DNA from: Schistocephalus solidus
Taxonomy: Eukaryota > Platyhelminthes > Cestoda > Diphyllobothriidea > Diphyllobothriidae
Assembly: GCA_017591395.1 (NCBI GenBank)
Contig: WEDG01004275.1
Coordinates: 62,001 to 126,000 of the forward strand
Reading direction: 5' to 3'
Length of the DNA: 64,000 nt
Part shown: positions 54,290 through 64,000 of the stretch, one piece after another
Layout of the letters: every line of letters begins with the position of its first letter
Position numbering within the stretch: the first letter of the stretch is position 1
Program-made: the position numbers and the translations under genes
Notes under the pieces: model-generated
What the model was told of the DNA's origin: nothing
The model's input: only the letters and a program-made list of their open reading frames with translations
Database searches by the model: none

Positions 54290-54595
54290 GGTTACTGTGC
54301 ACGGATAGCAGAAAACAATATATAATGATATGAGGGCATATATAAGATTTAGTAAGCTACAAAATTAACCGTTGATATTTTACATTTAACTAGAGCATAC
54401 GTTACTAGAAATAAAATTTAAAAGGCAAAAGGTGGCTAATTATCTTTTAAAACATCTCCAGACCTCAGGATTACCTAACTTAGTATCGGCAGCTTTGAGA
54501 ACAACAGGTCAGTTGTACAAGTAACACGGCAGGCCAGCACGCGCTTAGTAGACAAATGGCGTCTAAATGGCTGACTTAAACAAACCATCCAAAAT
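54290..54595. other. Spacer without recognised feature
   Basis: AT-rich; no gene seen. It could contain the 5' end of the DNA transposon. Confidence 0.35.
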
Positions 54596-54749
54596 CAGTT
54601 CAGTTCAGTTCAGTTCAGTGTATTTGAGAAAAATAGGCTTACGCCTTTGAAATCCCTATTTGATACAGAAAGTCGGAAGAATAATAAGCAATGTAAAAAA
54701 AGTTACAGTCAAGTGAATGCAGGCAGATTTACGTGGTACACGGATATTG

Positions 54750-57603
54750 TTAAGGTAAAGTTGTCACATAATCTTCCTGGTGTAGCAAAGTATGTATGTC
54801 AAGCCGATGTTTAAATATATCCACAGACTGGGACATAACAATCGCCTCAGGTAGGTTATTCCACGGTTTCAAGACACGGTTGGTTAAAAAATACTTCCTC
54901 CCATCCAATCTTACTTGGGGCACACTTAGTTTGAATGGATGACCTCGAAGATTATTCGACGTAGCAAGTTGGAAAGATTCATCACATAGGAGGGCGCAAT
55001 CCATGCCACGCACGATACGGAAGGTTTGTATCAAGTCTCCACGCAACTGCCTATAACTCAGAGGATAGAGTTGTAGGTTATTTCTCATATGGCAGTTCAC
55101 CTTGACCTCTTACTAATTTTGTGGCTCGTCGCTGTACCCTTTCGAGCATTTTGTAGTCCTGTTGGGTCCACGGTCGCCAGCCTTGGATCGCATATTCAAG
55201 ATGAGGCCTAACAAACGTACCAAAGACTTTAGAAAAACAGTCTTCATCGAAAACTTTTAATGCCCGCTTGATAGAGTACAGCATTGAATTGGCGGATTTA
55301 GCTGCCTTGCAGCATTGCGTAGAAGGCTTCATGTTGTCTGTCATCCAAACGCCGAGATCCTTCTGTGTGTGTGTTTTTTGGAGTGGCATACCGTTCAAAA
55401 AGTAGGGTCGCATATCAGTGACCTGATTCCGACTTCCCAGACGTAGCAGGGCGCATTTGTTTGAGTTGAAGGACAAGAGCCATTTGCGGGACCACTCGTC
55501 CAATCGATTGAGATTTTCTTGGAAATCGTCTCCATCGGCAGCATTGTTGATAACTTTCCAAATGTTTATTTCGTCCGCAAAAATAGCAAAGTCACAGTCC
55601 AATTCATGTACACAATCATTAATAAACAAGAGAAATAGGATTGGTCCGAGAACGGAACCTTGCGGAACTCCACTCTCGATGACTGTGCGCTTTGATCGCG
55701 ATCCGCCTACGCAGACCACTTGGGAACGACCGACGAGAAAATGCTTGATCCACGTAAGAAGTTTGCCTCCAATACCAAACATTCTTAACTTATAAAGGAG
55801 ACGCTGGTGCGGAACACTATCTAATGCCTTCTGGAAATCAATGTAGGCCACATGCACAGTGTATTTTGCATCGAGTGCTTTTGTCCAGCTTTGCATAGTA
55901 TAAAGTAAGTTCGTAACACACGATCTTCCCCTACGAAAGCCGTATTGTGCAGTTGATAAGAGGTTATGGGTTTCTAAATAAATCATCAATTCCTTTTTGA
56001 CAAGCTTCTCCATAACCTTGCAACAGATTGAGGTCAGGCTGGCAGGCCTGTAGTTTGTAGCAAATGCACTACTAGCGCTTTTGTGAAGCAGTGTAATGTG
56101 GGCTGTTTTCCAGTCGGTAGGAAGCATTCCCGTGTCGCACGATTTCTGGCACAGAAAGGATAGCAGTTTGGCCAGCTCTCGAGCAAGTTCGAGGAGTAAC
56201 TTTGCTGGAATCTTGTTAGGGCCAGGGGATTTGCACGCGTTCAGACTTTTTAATTCTTCAAAGACCGCCTCTTCTCGAAAGAGCATATCCTGAATAATTG
56301 GTGCTCCCATAGTCTCGCAACTAGATGGAATGAAAACTGCTTCTCGGGTAAAAACTGACTGAAAGAACTGTGAAAAGTGTTCAGCTTTGTTTTGAATTTC
56401 TGTAATCTCGAAACAATCATCGTTTCTCATTACAGGAATTGGGTTCCTGTTTCGTGTGCTTTTTCTTACATAGCTGTAGAGCAATTTGGGATTGTGAACT
56501 GCTCGCTGGAGCAAATTCCTCTCGTTATCCCGTCGGCTGTTGAAGATTAAGCGTTTAACCTTGTTCCTTTGCGTTTTGTATGTTTGCAAGGCAAAATTTT
56601 CATTGGATCGGCTAAATTTCTTCCAAAGCCTTATTTTTCTGTTAATCTCTCGTTTCAGTTCCCTTGTTAGCCACAGTTGTCTGTTAGATATCCTAAGTTT
56701 TGATGGCGGACAGTGGCATTTTATTAGGTTCAACAACCACTCCTTAAATAAACTCCAGTCCTCAGAGACATTCCCGGAGAAGAAAGATCCTAGTCCATTC
56801 GTGATGCCTCAGCTCTCATCTTGCAAAAGTCTCCCCGCCATAGATTGGGCCTGGTTTCATTCATTGCAGATGGCACCGAATATAAACCTTTCTCCCATGA
56901 AAGTACTGCATGATCACTTTGAACAAGATGAGGTAGGAAGTGAACCTCGTTTATACTGTCAGGATCTTTAGTGAAGACGAGATCTAACAACTAGCCTGTT
57001 GTCCTCCACGCGCTCTTGTTGGAAAAATACATGTTGTGTGAGAAGAGCTTCAAGTGTTGACTTCAGCAGACGGTGATCGAAGGACAACTTTGAGCACTGC
57101 GCCAGCAGATCGTTCCATCGAATGCTGGATGCATTAAAGTCCCCCATTAGAACAACATCAGGTCGACTTCCAATCTCCTTTATGTTCTCCAACAAACAAG
57201 TATCAGCGTCAGTGTCTGTCCCCGGTGGTCTGTAGATAGTCATGACTTCAAAGGACTGCGATCCCCGCGTCTTTATTTTCAGCCAAATAGCCTCAATACC
57301 ATTGTTAATCTTCTCTGTCATTTCACACACTGTGAAATTGCTTTTAACAAACATCACAACTACTCCACCCTGGCGGTGAGTGCGGTCTCTCCTGAACAAC
57401 TGGTACCCGGATAAGGCTTCTTCGCAATCGCTGATGTTCTGTGACAGCCATGTTTCTGTGATTGCTATAATATCGGGAGACAGAACGGCTACCTGAATTC
57501 TCAGTTCGTCAAGTTTCGAAAGAAGACTTTGGGCATTGTTATACAGAAATTTAATTTGGCGGCACTCGGCCCTGCCAAATTCCGTTTGTTTCGAGTGTGC
57601 CAA
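54750..57603 (-). pseudogene. CR1 family A ORF2 (endonuclease - reverse transcriptase)
   Basis: It starts MAHSKQTEFGRAECRQIKFL (ATG at 57,603). Endonuclease: IKFLYNNAQSLLSKLDELR, IAITETWLSQNIS, FRRDRTHRQGGVVV, MTIYRPPGTD and MGDFNASSIRWNDLL; LDLVFTKDPDS and SDHAVLSW come after a frameshift near 56,990. Linker and RT 56,736-55,078: NACKSPGPNKIPAKLL, NYRPASLTSICC, YGFRRGRSC, DFQKALDSVPHQR, SGVPQGSVLGP. The catalytic box reads IFADEINIW, with the second Asp changed to Glu (FADDIKIW in sister copies), which probably impairs catalysis. The C-terminus (55,100-54,750) has RGDLIQTFRIVRG and RGHPFKLSV. Two frameshifts separate the parts. Confidence 0.85.
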
Positions 57604-57647
57604 TACTGCTATGTCACTGCCATCATTAGCTTTGGCTGGTTCCAGAG

Positions 57648-58829
57648 TTATGCTGCGTTTCTCTGTATCACACGTCCCTTGTAAATAATCAAACTGTTCT
57701 CTCCAGCTGCAAGTCTCCTCTTATTTTCTATCACTAATTCGCGGCGTTTCAGACGTTCTGCTGGAGAGTAGTCCGGCTGAAAAAAAACCTGCTTATGAGA
57801 GATTCGAAGTTTGGTTTTTCTCGAGAGAAGTAGCTTAGCCTCTTCCTGGTTTTCCAAGACCATTTTGATAGGCCGTGGTCTCACAGTTTCTGACGGTTCA
57901 ATATCTTTTTTTCCTATCCTGAAGGCTGCTCGAACGGTTATCTTCTCTCCCGAATGAAGTGTATCGTTCAGCAGGTGCTGAAACAAAGCAAGATCAGCGA
58001 ATATCCTTTCCTTTGAGGTGTTAGCATTTCATTCAGGTAGGCCCTGGATAACAACGCAGTTCTCTCGGTCCAGGGCGCCTTTCAAGACACTGCTGACCAT
58101 ATTTTCCTCTGAGTGACCAGATGGATTTATTGTGATCTTTTAAAACTTTATAGCCATGTTATGTTTTTTCCCAATTGTATCTTACCACTCATTGGTTTTT
58201 TCGCTCTCAGCTAAGGATTCTTTAGAACTGCTGGGATAGCCGGCAGAAGTCGAGACTGAAGTCGGAACGTTATCCAATTTGGTGGTGTTTTGGTGTTTCC
58301 CCATTGCAGATTGCCGCGGGTTTGTTCCTTGGGATGCCACTACGGGCTTTTTAGAGCACCAAAGTTGGGAGGATGTGATTTGTGATTCGTTTTGGTCGTC
58401 GTCCTTAGGATTCAGGGATTGTGTTCCTGTTATCTTGTCCTCATTGGTATTCACGTCCGAACATTGTGAGTTGTTACAAGTTGTTGTTTTTGGTACTGTA
58501 GGTGCTTTGGTCACTGACTTTTTAACTGTAATATTTTTTACCGTATTTCATCGAGTATTGTTATCTTGCAAAAGCTTCCTTAAGTTTGCAAGCTCATCTT
58601 CCAGTTTTTGAACTCTTAGTAGAATATAAGAACATCCCACACAAGATTCGTCCTCGTAGCCGACGGATTTGGCTGCCATTACGCTTTTTGCGCGCTTTGC
58701 TGGTCCTTGGTTGTAAGTGTAAACTGATCGAGGGCCAGTCATGGCTGCCGAAGCCAGCTCAACAGGCTTTCCTTTACAGGAAGTGTTATTACTGGTTTTG
58801 CTGCAAGCAAACAATTTCTTTGAGTTCAT
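57648..58829 (-). pseudogene. CR1 family A ORF1
   Basis: The start is chosen at the ATG at 58,829 (MNSKKLFACSKTS), because it aligns with the start of the copy at 2120. PAKRAKS, YEDESCVGC and the coiled coil LRVQKLEDELANLRKLL run to about 58,550. After a frameshift comes a Ser/Thr/Asn-rich linker (58,514-58,182). After another, the second domain is at 57,986-57,648: VRAAFRIGKKD, RPRPIKMVLENQEEAKLLL, HKQVFFQPDYSPAERLKRRE and LAAGENSLIIYKGR. It ends 45 bp before the ORF2 ATG. RNA chaperone function is inferred. Confidence 0.75.
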
Positions 58830-58960
58830 GAGTATAAAAAACACTGTGTATGCGTATGTTCTCTTTTGGGCGTATAACGAAATATTCCAACTGGGTTTGG
58901 AATATGGCGAGTATTTGCAGCAATATGAGCAAAAAATTGCCTTGTCGTTCAAAAACGCTT

Positions 58961-59942
58961 TAAAAAAACTGTAAATTGTATAAAAAATATGCAGGAACGA
59001 CTCAGCCGTTTGGAGATGTCGAAGGTCCTGGATAACCATAGATCTTCTCGAGGTTGTACACGTTTGGTTTCCTAAGTTGTTGTCGGTTTGTATTAGTGCA
59101 GAGGCTGCGTAGTCAACTTGAATAAGATGATAAACAAATTCCGATTTGATGCCGTTTTATGAGGAATTTCGGCACGAAAAAAATTCCAGATGAGCAGGAA
59201 GCAAGTACGTACGTGCAGTTGAAACAATATTGTCCGGAACAGTCCTAGTGAAGTGCTAACGGAGTTCAAATTGTCCAAGTTGGAGAACAAAAAATTGGTG
59301 GTTATTTGCACACGACCTTGAAATCAAAGTGCCTTTGTATTATCCTTAAACAGTATTTTGTCTTATAAATATTACCTATATTGGTTTAAATTCAAAAATT
59401 AACAAAAAATTTTGGTACAATTCCAACGACAAAAATAGCACTTCAAATCATATATATCTAAACTTTCTAAAAATTATTCAGTGCCCATTCCATACGCTGC
59501 AGCTTTTTCATGGAAAATTGAGTAGCAATATCCATAAACCTTTCTTTTTAATTTTTTTATATTCTAATTTCTTATCAGTTCCTACAGCAATGGCCTACGC
59601 ACTTTGGATCAACCGGCTAGAGCCCTAAATTTTGCGAATATTACCAGAATTTTGTCATAAGTAAAAATAAAATATTCATTTAATATAAATGTAAAAATGC
59701 AATTGAAAATTTGAGCGAATACTAACATGCTTTAAATTTAAGAAGTTTCTGCCTAAACAATTGCCTTTTCTCGAGAGTGATATTTACCCTTGATGGTATC
59801 TACCTTTCTATGGTATATCATATCATATACGATATGGTATCATTACTGCACTAATGGTATAAACGTATGTACTAATAATGCATTTATGTCGAATGAAAAG
59901 TATGACAACTATTTAAAAGAAAACGTGATGAATTTTTACTTG
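58961..59942. other. Spacer without recognised gene
   Basis: AT-rich. A 72-codon minus-strand frame at 59,311-59,093 has no motif that I recognise. Part near 58,961-59,300 may be remaining 5' UTR of the family A element. A small cluster of 'tatcata/tatggta' inverted words near 59,805-59,855 has no assigned role. Confidence 0.35.
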
Positions 59943-60550
59943 ATTTAGAATTTATTTATTTAGAATTTATATTTGGTTAGCACCGGGAAGGAACTGTCTA
60001 AGCAAACATCAGTAACGAAATAAAGTTATGACAATGTGTGCAGATAAAATGCACAAATTCATAGCTTGTCCTGCTATGTCAACAGTTAGCAATGTTTTAA
60101 AATTAATGGTGAACTAGAAAAAAATAGGCAGTGAAAAAAACTCCTACCATGAAAATGGAGGCAGAGTTCAATAGGCCTTCATTTTCGAATAGAAGGTAGG
60201 AGAAAAAAACTGCTTAGGAAAAAATGGTCAGGTGGTAGAATAAGGTAATACTGCAGTAGCATTTCAGAATGAGATAATGAAACATCAAGGTGATTCGTTC
60301 TTGATCACTTAGGCGTATGAAACAGAATCTCACGAAAATGCGTCAATGAACTTAAGTCCTCAGCATCATAAGATCCAGAATTGAATTCTGATTATGGTTA
60401 GTATCCAAAGAAACCGCAGCATTTAAGATTGTGGACCACCGAATTTTGGACGTCCGAATGATGTCATCGTTTGGAGGACGGGTGATATAAGGAGACATTA
60501 TAGTTCATGGGCGTCTCCAGGTAGCGTAAATATAGTTTCAAGAGGGTTAC

Positions 60551-63423
60551 TCAAATTCCCGATGGTCCTTTCTCCGAGTCATGGGGAAAGCTACTGGGAA
60601 AAGATGAGAAAAATAAAAGGTTAATATAATAAGTGTTAAGATAAATTTGCAGTCTTCGTTTGAATGCAGATAGAGTAGTTAACGACCTAATTTCAATTGG
60701 CAAGTTATTCCAAAGAAAACTATACCTAGAAGCAAAGAAGAGAGAGCGTTTACACGTGGAGGATGCAGGGGGAGGTATAATTAGTGCAAAATTTCTTAGG
60801 TTATAAGGAAGACTAATGGGGGTAATGAAATAAAGCTTTGGGAGAGGTGAACTATTATTAAGTCGAAAAAGGAAACAAAAGCCTGCTTCAAGTCTCCTGA
60901 CCCAAAGAAATTTTTGCTTCGTTAGCTGGCATCTTGTTGAGTAGGAAGAAGTTGAAAGAGTTGGAAATAGGAGTTTTTTTGTGAAATGTCTTTGGACATT
61001 TTCAATTTTTGAACAGCTAGATTCGTTCATCAAACCGAAGAAAGGACAGCAAAATTCAAGAATGGGAAGTACAAACATACGATAAAGTCTTAATTTAATT
61101 TCAGGAAGGTAGAAATTATAAGAAATAAAGCCGCAAATCTGAGCAGCTTTGGCCGTTATTCTATCGGCATGAGGCGAAAGATCTAATTTATTGGTGTAGC
61201 TTAAGCCCAAGTCCTTGATGGAGGAACATTCAATCATAGGGCAACCTTCACAGATAAGAGGTTGTGGCAGCCTTACAGGCCCAAAACTCATGTAGCGACA
61301 CTTAGTAGGTGAGAACTCCATTAGCCATGTGGAGCTCCAGGCCGAAAGAGCGTCTAAGTCTGAATGAATTTGTTCTAGGCACCGTTCGGTTGTAGAGTTA
61401 GAGAAGGAATACACGCATTTGAGATCATCAGCATAAATAAAAGATTGAGAATGTTTAACTATCGATGAAACATCATTTATATACAGTAAGAACAACAAAG
61501 GACCTAAAACGGTACCTTGAAGGACACCACTAACAATAGGGGTAGCACTTGAGTATGAGGACCCTACTAAAACTTTTTGTTTTCGATCATTTAGGTATGA
61601 TCTAATAAAGTCAGTAAGGGGACTACGAAATCCTATAGCTTCTAGTTTAGCTAGAAGTCGTTTATGAAGCACCTTATCGAATGCCTTTCTAAGATCAAAA
61701 TAGATAACTACTACAGATAGATGATCATTACGAAGAGAGGTTAGTAGATTTAGAAAAGATATGTGGCAGGTTTCACAAGAACGGTCCGGTAAGAAGCCGT
61801 GTTGGGAAAAAGTTGATAATTTTATTGCTTATGCAAAAATCCGTGATTTGTTTTGCAATTAGATTTTTCGAAGAGTTTAGCAAGAGAGGGCGTTTTATGA
61901 ACACCGCGATAGTTATGAATGTCCGAGCGGGAACCAGATTTAAAAACTGGTATATTAATAGAGGTTTTCCAATAATCGGGGAAGAAACTATTTTCGAGAA
62001 ATACTGAGAAAAATTTGCTTAGTAAAGGTGGAAAATCCCTTTACTGTTTAATAAGTGAGTTTGGAATGTTATCAGTTCCAACTGAATGTGAATTTTTTAG
62101 GTGAGTTTTTTCTTTTTGAATACATGAAGGCGAGAAATTAATAGTTGTTAGAAGCGAATTTGAAAGCAGAGGAATTGTGGGAGTGGGGCTAATTTCAGTG
62201 GTAAAGTGGTTGGCAAAAAACGAGTTTAACAATTCTGCTTTGCCCAAATCATCTGTAACATATTTTTTGTTACAGTCGAGTAAGGGCGGAGTTACATTCA
62301 GACGCTTAGCCGATGACCGAACATGCAAGATTTGAGCAACAGATTTGGATGAATTGGCATCACTTAGTGCCCGAGACTCCCTACGCTTATCTCGCGCGAG
62401 CCTTATTCTCGATGCTAATTTAAATATTTGTGCAATCCTTAAATGAACTGACAAAGAGCTTTTAGATGAATCATTTAAGTTGCTTTCGTAATTTATTTAG
62501 GTCTGTTCTGGAGAAAATGCGGAACAGAAGAAGAAGCTGTATGTGAATTAAAAATCTTCAACGGGATAAAAACCTGGATTTTTTCTGTGAGGCTCTGCAT
62601 TAGCTCACGGAAACAGTTTAGATCGTTGATTGAGAATATGCTATGCCAATCTAGAGTGCTTACGAAATTATTTAGTGTTTTATGGTTTATGTTAGCAAAG
62701 TCGAGGTTGTTGCATTTAACCTCAGGCTTCGTAAGAAGGGGAACTGGAAAACAACAGTGAATTATTGCGTGATCTCTTGTAAATAGATCATGATGAAAAT
62801 TCATAAAGAGAGGGTGGACATCGTTTGTAAAAATTAAATCTTAAATTTTGTCATTTCTAGTAACTGATCTGACCAGTTGGGACATGTTTGAAAAGTGAAT
62901 AGTATCGACCAATTTATGATGTTTAGGCGGAGAGGAATTGGCCTGCCAGTCAATGTCTGGCAGATTAAAATCGCCTACGATTATTTTGACATCAAACTGA
63001 GTGTCAAACTAGTTCACAGAGCTCGCTTTCATTGCCAGAATAACACGGAAGATTATAGACACAGCCAATTACCGCTTTTTTATTGTGCGGGAGGATGACT
63101 GAAGCCAAGCATACATTTCCAGAAAAAGACGAAATGTTCAGATGAAATGGGAAATGTACAAAGGGTGACTTAATATAAAGGAGGCAACCACCACCACGTT
63201 TTTCAGCGCGGTCTTGTCGGTACAAATTGAAATTATCTATAGCAAGCGTCGAGTCAGAAATAAGAGAGTGAGCCCAGGATTCAGTGATGCACAGCACATC
63301 TGGATCAAGCTCAAAGGCTACTGTTCTAAGCTCAGCCATCTTATTTACAACTGACCTCGTATTGAGTGAAACTAAGCTGAGGGTATTCCTGAGCGGCAGG
63401 TTACGCTCATCAGTATTTATAAA
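60551..63423 (-). pseudogene. CR1 family C ORF2 (endonuclease - reverse transcriptase)
   Basis: The frame begins at FINTDERNLPLRNTLSLVSL with no nearby upstream ATG in frame after the ORF1 stop. Endonuclease: LNTRSVVNKM, CITESWAHS, YRQDRAEKRGGGC and SQLVRSVTRND (the segment lost from the 10.4-kb copy), then NFHHDLFTRDHAIIHC. Linker 62,454-62,041. RT 61,672-60,551, 373 codons open: SGVLQGTVLGP, FIYADDLKCVYSF, WLMEFSPTKC, SSIKDLGLSYTNKLDL, FLWNNLPIEIRS. It ends at the stop at 60,551. An ~11-bp deletion near 63,010, a premature stop near 62,843 and a frameshift around 61,680 make it inactive as it stands. Confidence 0.85.
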
Positions 63424-64000
63424 AAAGGATAATTTGGTGGCGGAGAAGAAAACTGGAAAGAAGAAACGAAAGGTGGGAAACAAAATTGCTCTGATCTACA
63501 ATTTGTTGAAATGTTACGGTTAAGAGAACTGAGATTATTGTACAGCGGCATATTTGGATGAAAACCTTGGAAGATTAGGCTATATTGTGGCGTTTGAAAG
63601 ATAGGGGGTGGCATAGAAATGAGATTTTGAGGGACGTTAGCAAAAATTGGCGGAAAACGTGCATTTGAAAAAGGAATAAATGATTTCGAAAAACTGGTAG
63701 CATAATTAGAAGCGTTAAATATTTGTGGATTTCGGAAAAATTTGGGTTGGGAAAGATGCCAACTTTAGCGTTCGCAGCTGTTGTAGATGCTAATGGGTTA
63801 GCAGGTTTCCCATCAGTAATGCCATTGCTGATTTTAAAGCCTGGATAAGCCACAGATTTAGATTTACTAGGAGTTTTCTTAGGGTTAGTAGATTTGGCAG
63901 GTATAGCAGGCATGGTTTTCTTGGGATGAGAAAGAAGTGGAGTTGACACAATTTCCCTCAAACCAGAAACAAGGTTAACGGGTGAAGATTCAGCTGGAAT
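63417..64000 (-). pseudogene. CR1 family C ORF1, C-terminal part (cut by window end)
   Basis: Minus-strand frames 63,961-63,575 (MREIVSTPLL, VAYPGFKISNGITDGKPAN) and 63,614-63,417 (FQTPQYSLIFQGFHPNMPL, CFPPFVSSFQFSSPPPNYPF, then L and stop). It is the low-complexity C-terminus rich in Pro, Phe, Ser and Asn. The last codons are CCT TTT TTA TAA, so the stop (63,419-63,417) sits directly after the slippery heptamer. A frameshift occurs near 63,720. Confidence 0.7.
63420..63426 (-). promoter_or_regulatory. Candidate -1 ribosomal frameshift heptamer (T TTT TTA)
   Basis: In the ORF1 frame the heptamer reads as X XXY YYZ, the canonical -1 slippery form, and the next codon is TAA. Slipping back one base gives ATA AAT ACT GAT GAG CGT, which is the ORF2 frame (INTDER). 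Eleven bases downstream GAGCG can pair with CGCTC, with CCT in the loop able to pair with AGG just after it, an H-type pseudoknot in principle. The heptamer is also present in the old copy (50,890-50,896). Confidence 0.6.

Larger units (their letters stand above)
54596..58960 (-). mobile_element. CR1-clade LINE, family A, near full length
   Basis: Minus strand: ORF1 from 58,829, ORF2 57,603-54,750, a short 3' UTR with the shared 'aaatagggatttcaaaggcg' block and a (CAGTT)4 tail at 54,596-54,615 on plus. It is closely related to the copy at 21.3-23.7 kb (same pentamer type and RGHPFKLSV) and to the element at 1.76 kb. The 552-codon open frame 56,736-55,078 shows limited decay. The conserved 5' UTR block is not evident upstream of ORF1. 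Confidence 0.85.
59943..64000 (-). mobile_element. CR1 family C, young copy, truncated by window end
   Basis: Minus strand: tail (TTTAGAAT type, 59,943-59,968), 3' UTR with the 8-bp-arm hairpin (60,141-60,148 and 60,195-60,202), ORF2 (63,423-60,551) and ORF1 from 63,417 past the window end. Long stretches are almost identical to the nested copy at 7.5-12.7 kb, in the same orientation. It still holds the intact T6A heptamer and the endonuclease segment deleted in the other copy. Confidence 0.85.

Overview
This window is eukaryotic, repeat-dominated DNA, and I recognise no host gene in it. Nearly every long reading frame is a piece of a non-LTR retrotransposon (LINE). The remainder is a decayed DNA transposon, a tandem satellite and spacers. 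The RTE-type endonuclease/reverse transcriptase with C2H2 zinc fingers at its C-terminus (34.5-45.3 kb) matches my recollection of predicted proteins from diphyllobothriid tapeworms (Spirometra, Dibothriocephalus, Schistocephalus). The CR1 families also look like flatworm elements. I therefore infer a tapeworm (Platyhelminthes, Cestoda); genus and species are not determinable from sequence alone.

Layout. Names of families are local to this report. 0.3-1.75 kb: a pile-up of 5'-truncated CR1 3' ends. 1.76-6.48 kb (+): near-complete but frameshifted CR1 family A element. 6.48-16.1 kb (+): CR1 family B element, split inside ORF1 by a near-full-length CR1 family C element (7.55-12.68 kb, -). 16.1-17.3 kb: first block of a satellite of about 88 bp. 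17.3-18.96 kb (+): CR1 family D copy that has lost its endonuclease domain. 18.96-20.26 kb: unassigned. 20.26-27.39 kb (+): old CR1 element (A2) split by a 5'-truncated family A copy (21.29-23.73 kb, -). 27.4-31.15 kb (-) and 31.65-32.4 kb (+): family D copies. 32.4-34.46 kb: satellite block 2. 34.47-45.26 kb (-): three head-to-tail RTE-derived units, each bounded by the same 11-12 bp target motif. 45.27-47.3 kb: satellite block 3, carrying a roughly 50-bp family C tail and a 170-bp family A fragment. 47.5-51.56 kb (-): degraded family C. 51.564-51.694 kb: a perfect 62-bp-arm palindrome. 52.0-52.3 kb: tandem repeat of about 86 bp. 52.7-54.3 kb (-): Tnp2/CACTA-like transposase pseudogene. 54.6-58.8 kb (-): family A element. 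59.94-64.0 kb (-): young family C element running off the window.

How the parts work together. Each complete LINE encodes an ORF1 protein (coiled coil and RNA-binding-like domain) and an ORF2 protein with an apurinic-like endonuclease followed by reverse transcriptase, for target-primed reverse transcription. In family C, ORF2 has no early ATG. It is entered in the -1 frame exactly at a T TTT TTA heptamer placed before the ORF1 stop, followed by a possible pseudoknot, so a programmed -1 frameshift is my best candidate for a new mechanism here. The RTE cluster is the other standout: same-site stacking, a unit whose RT domain has been removed almost seamlessly while endonuclease and zinc fingers remain, variable finger number, and a 3' UTR of tandem modules carrying repeated hairpins.
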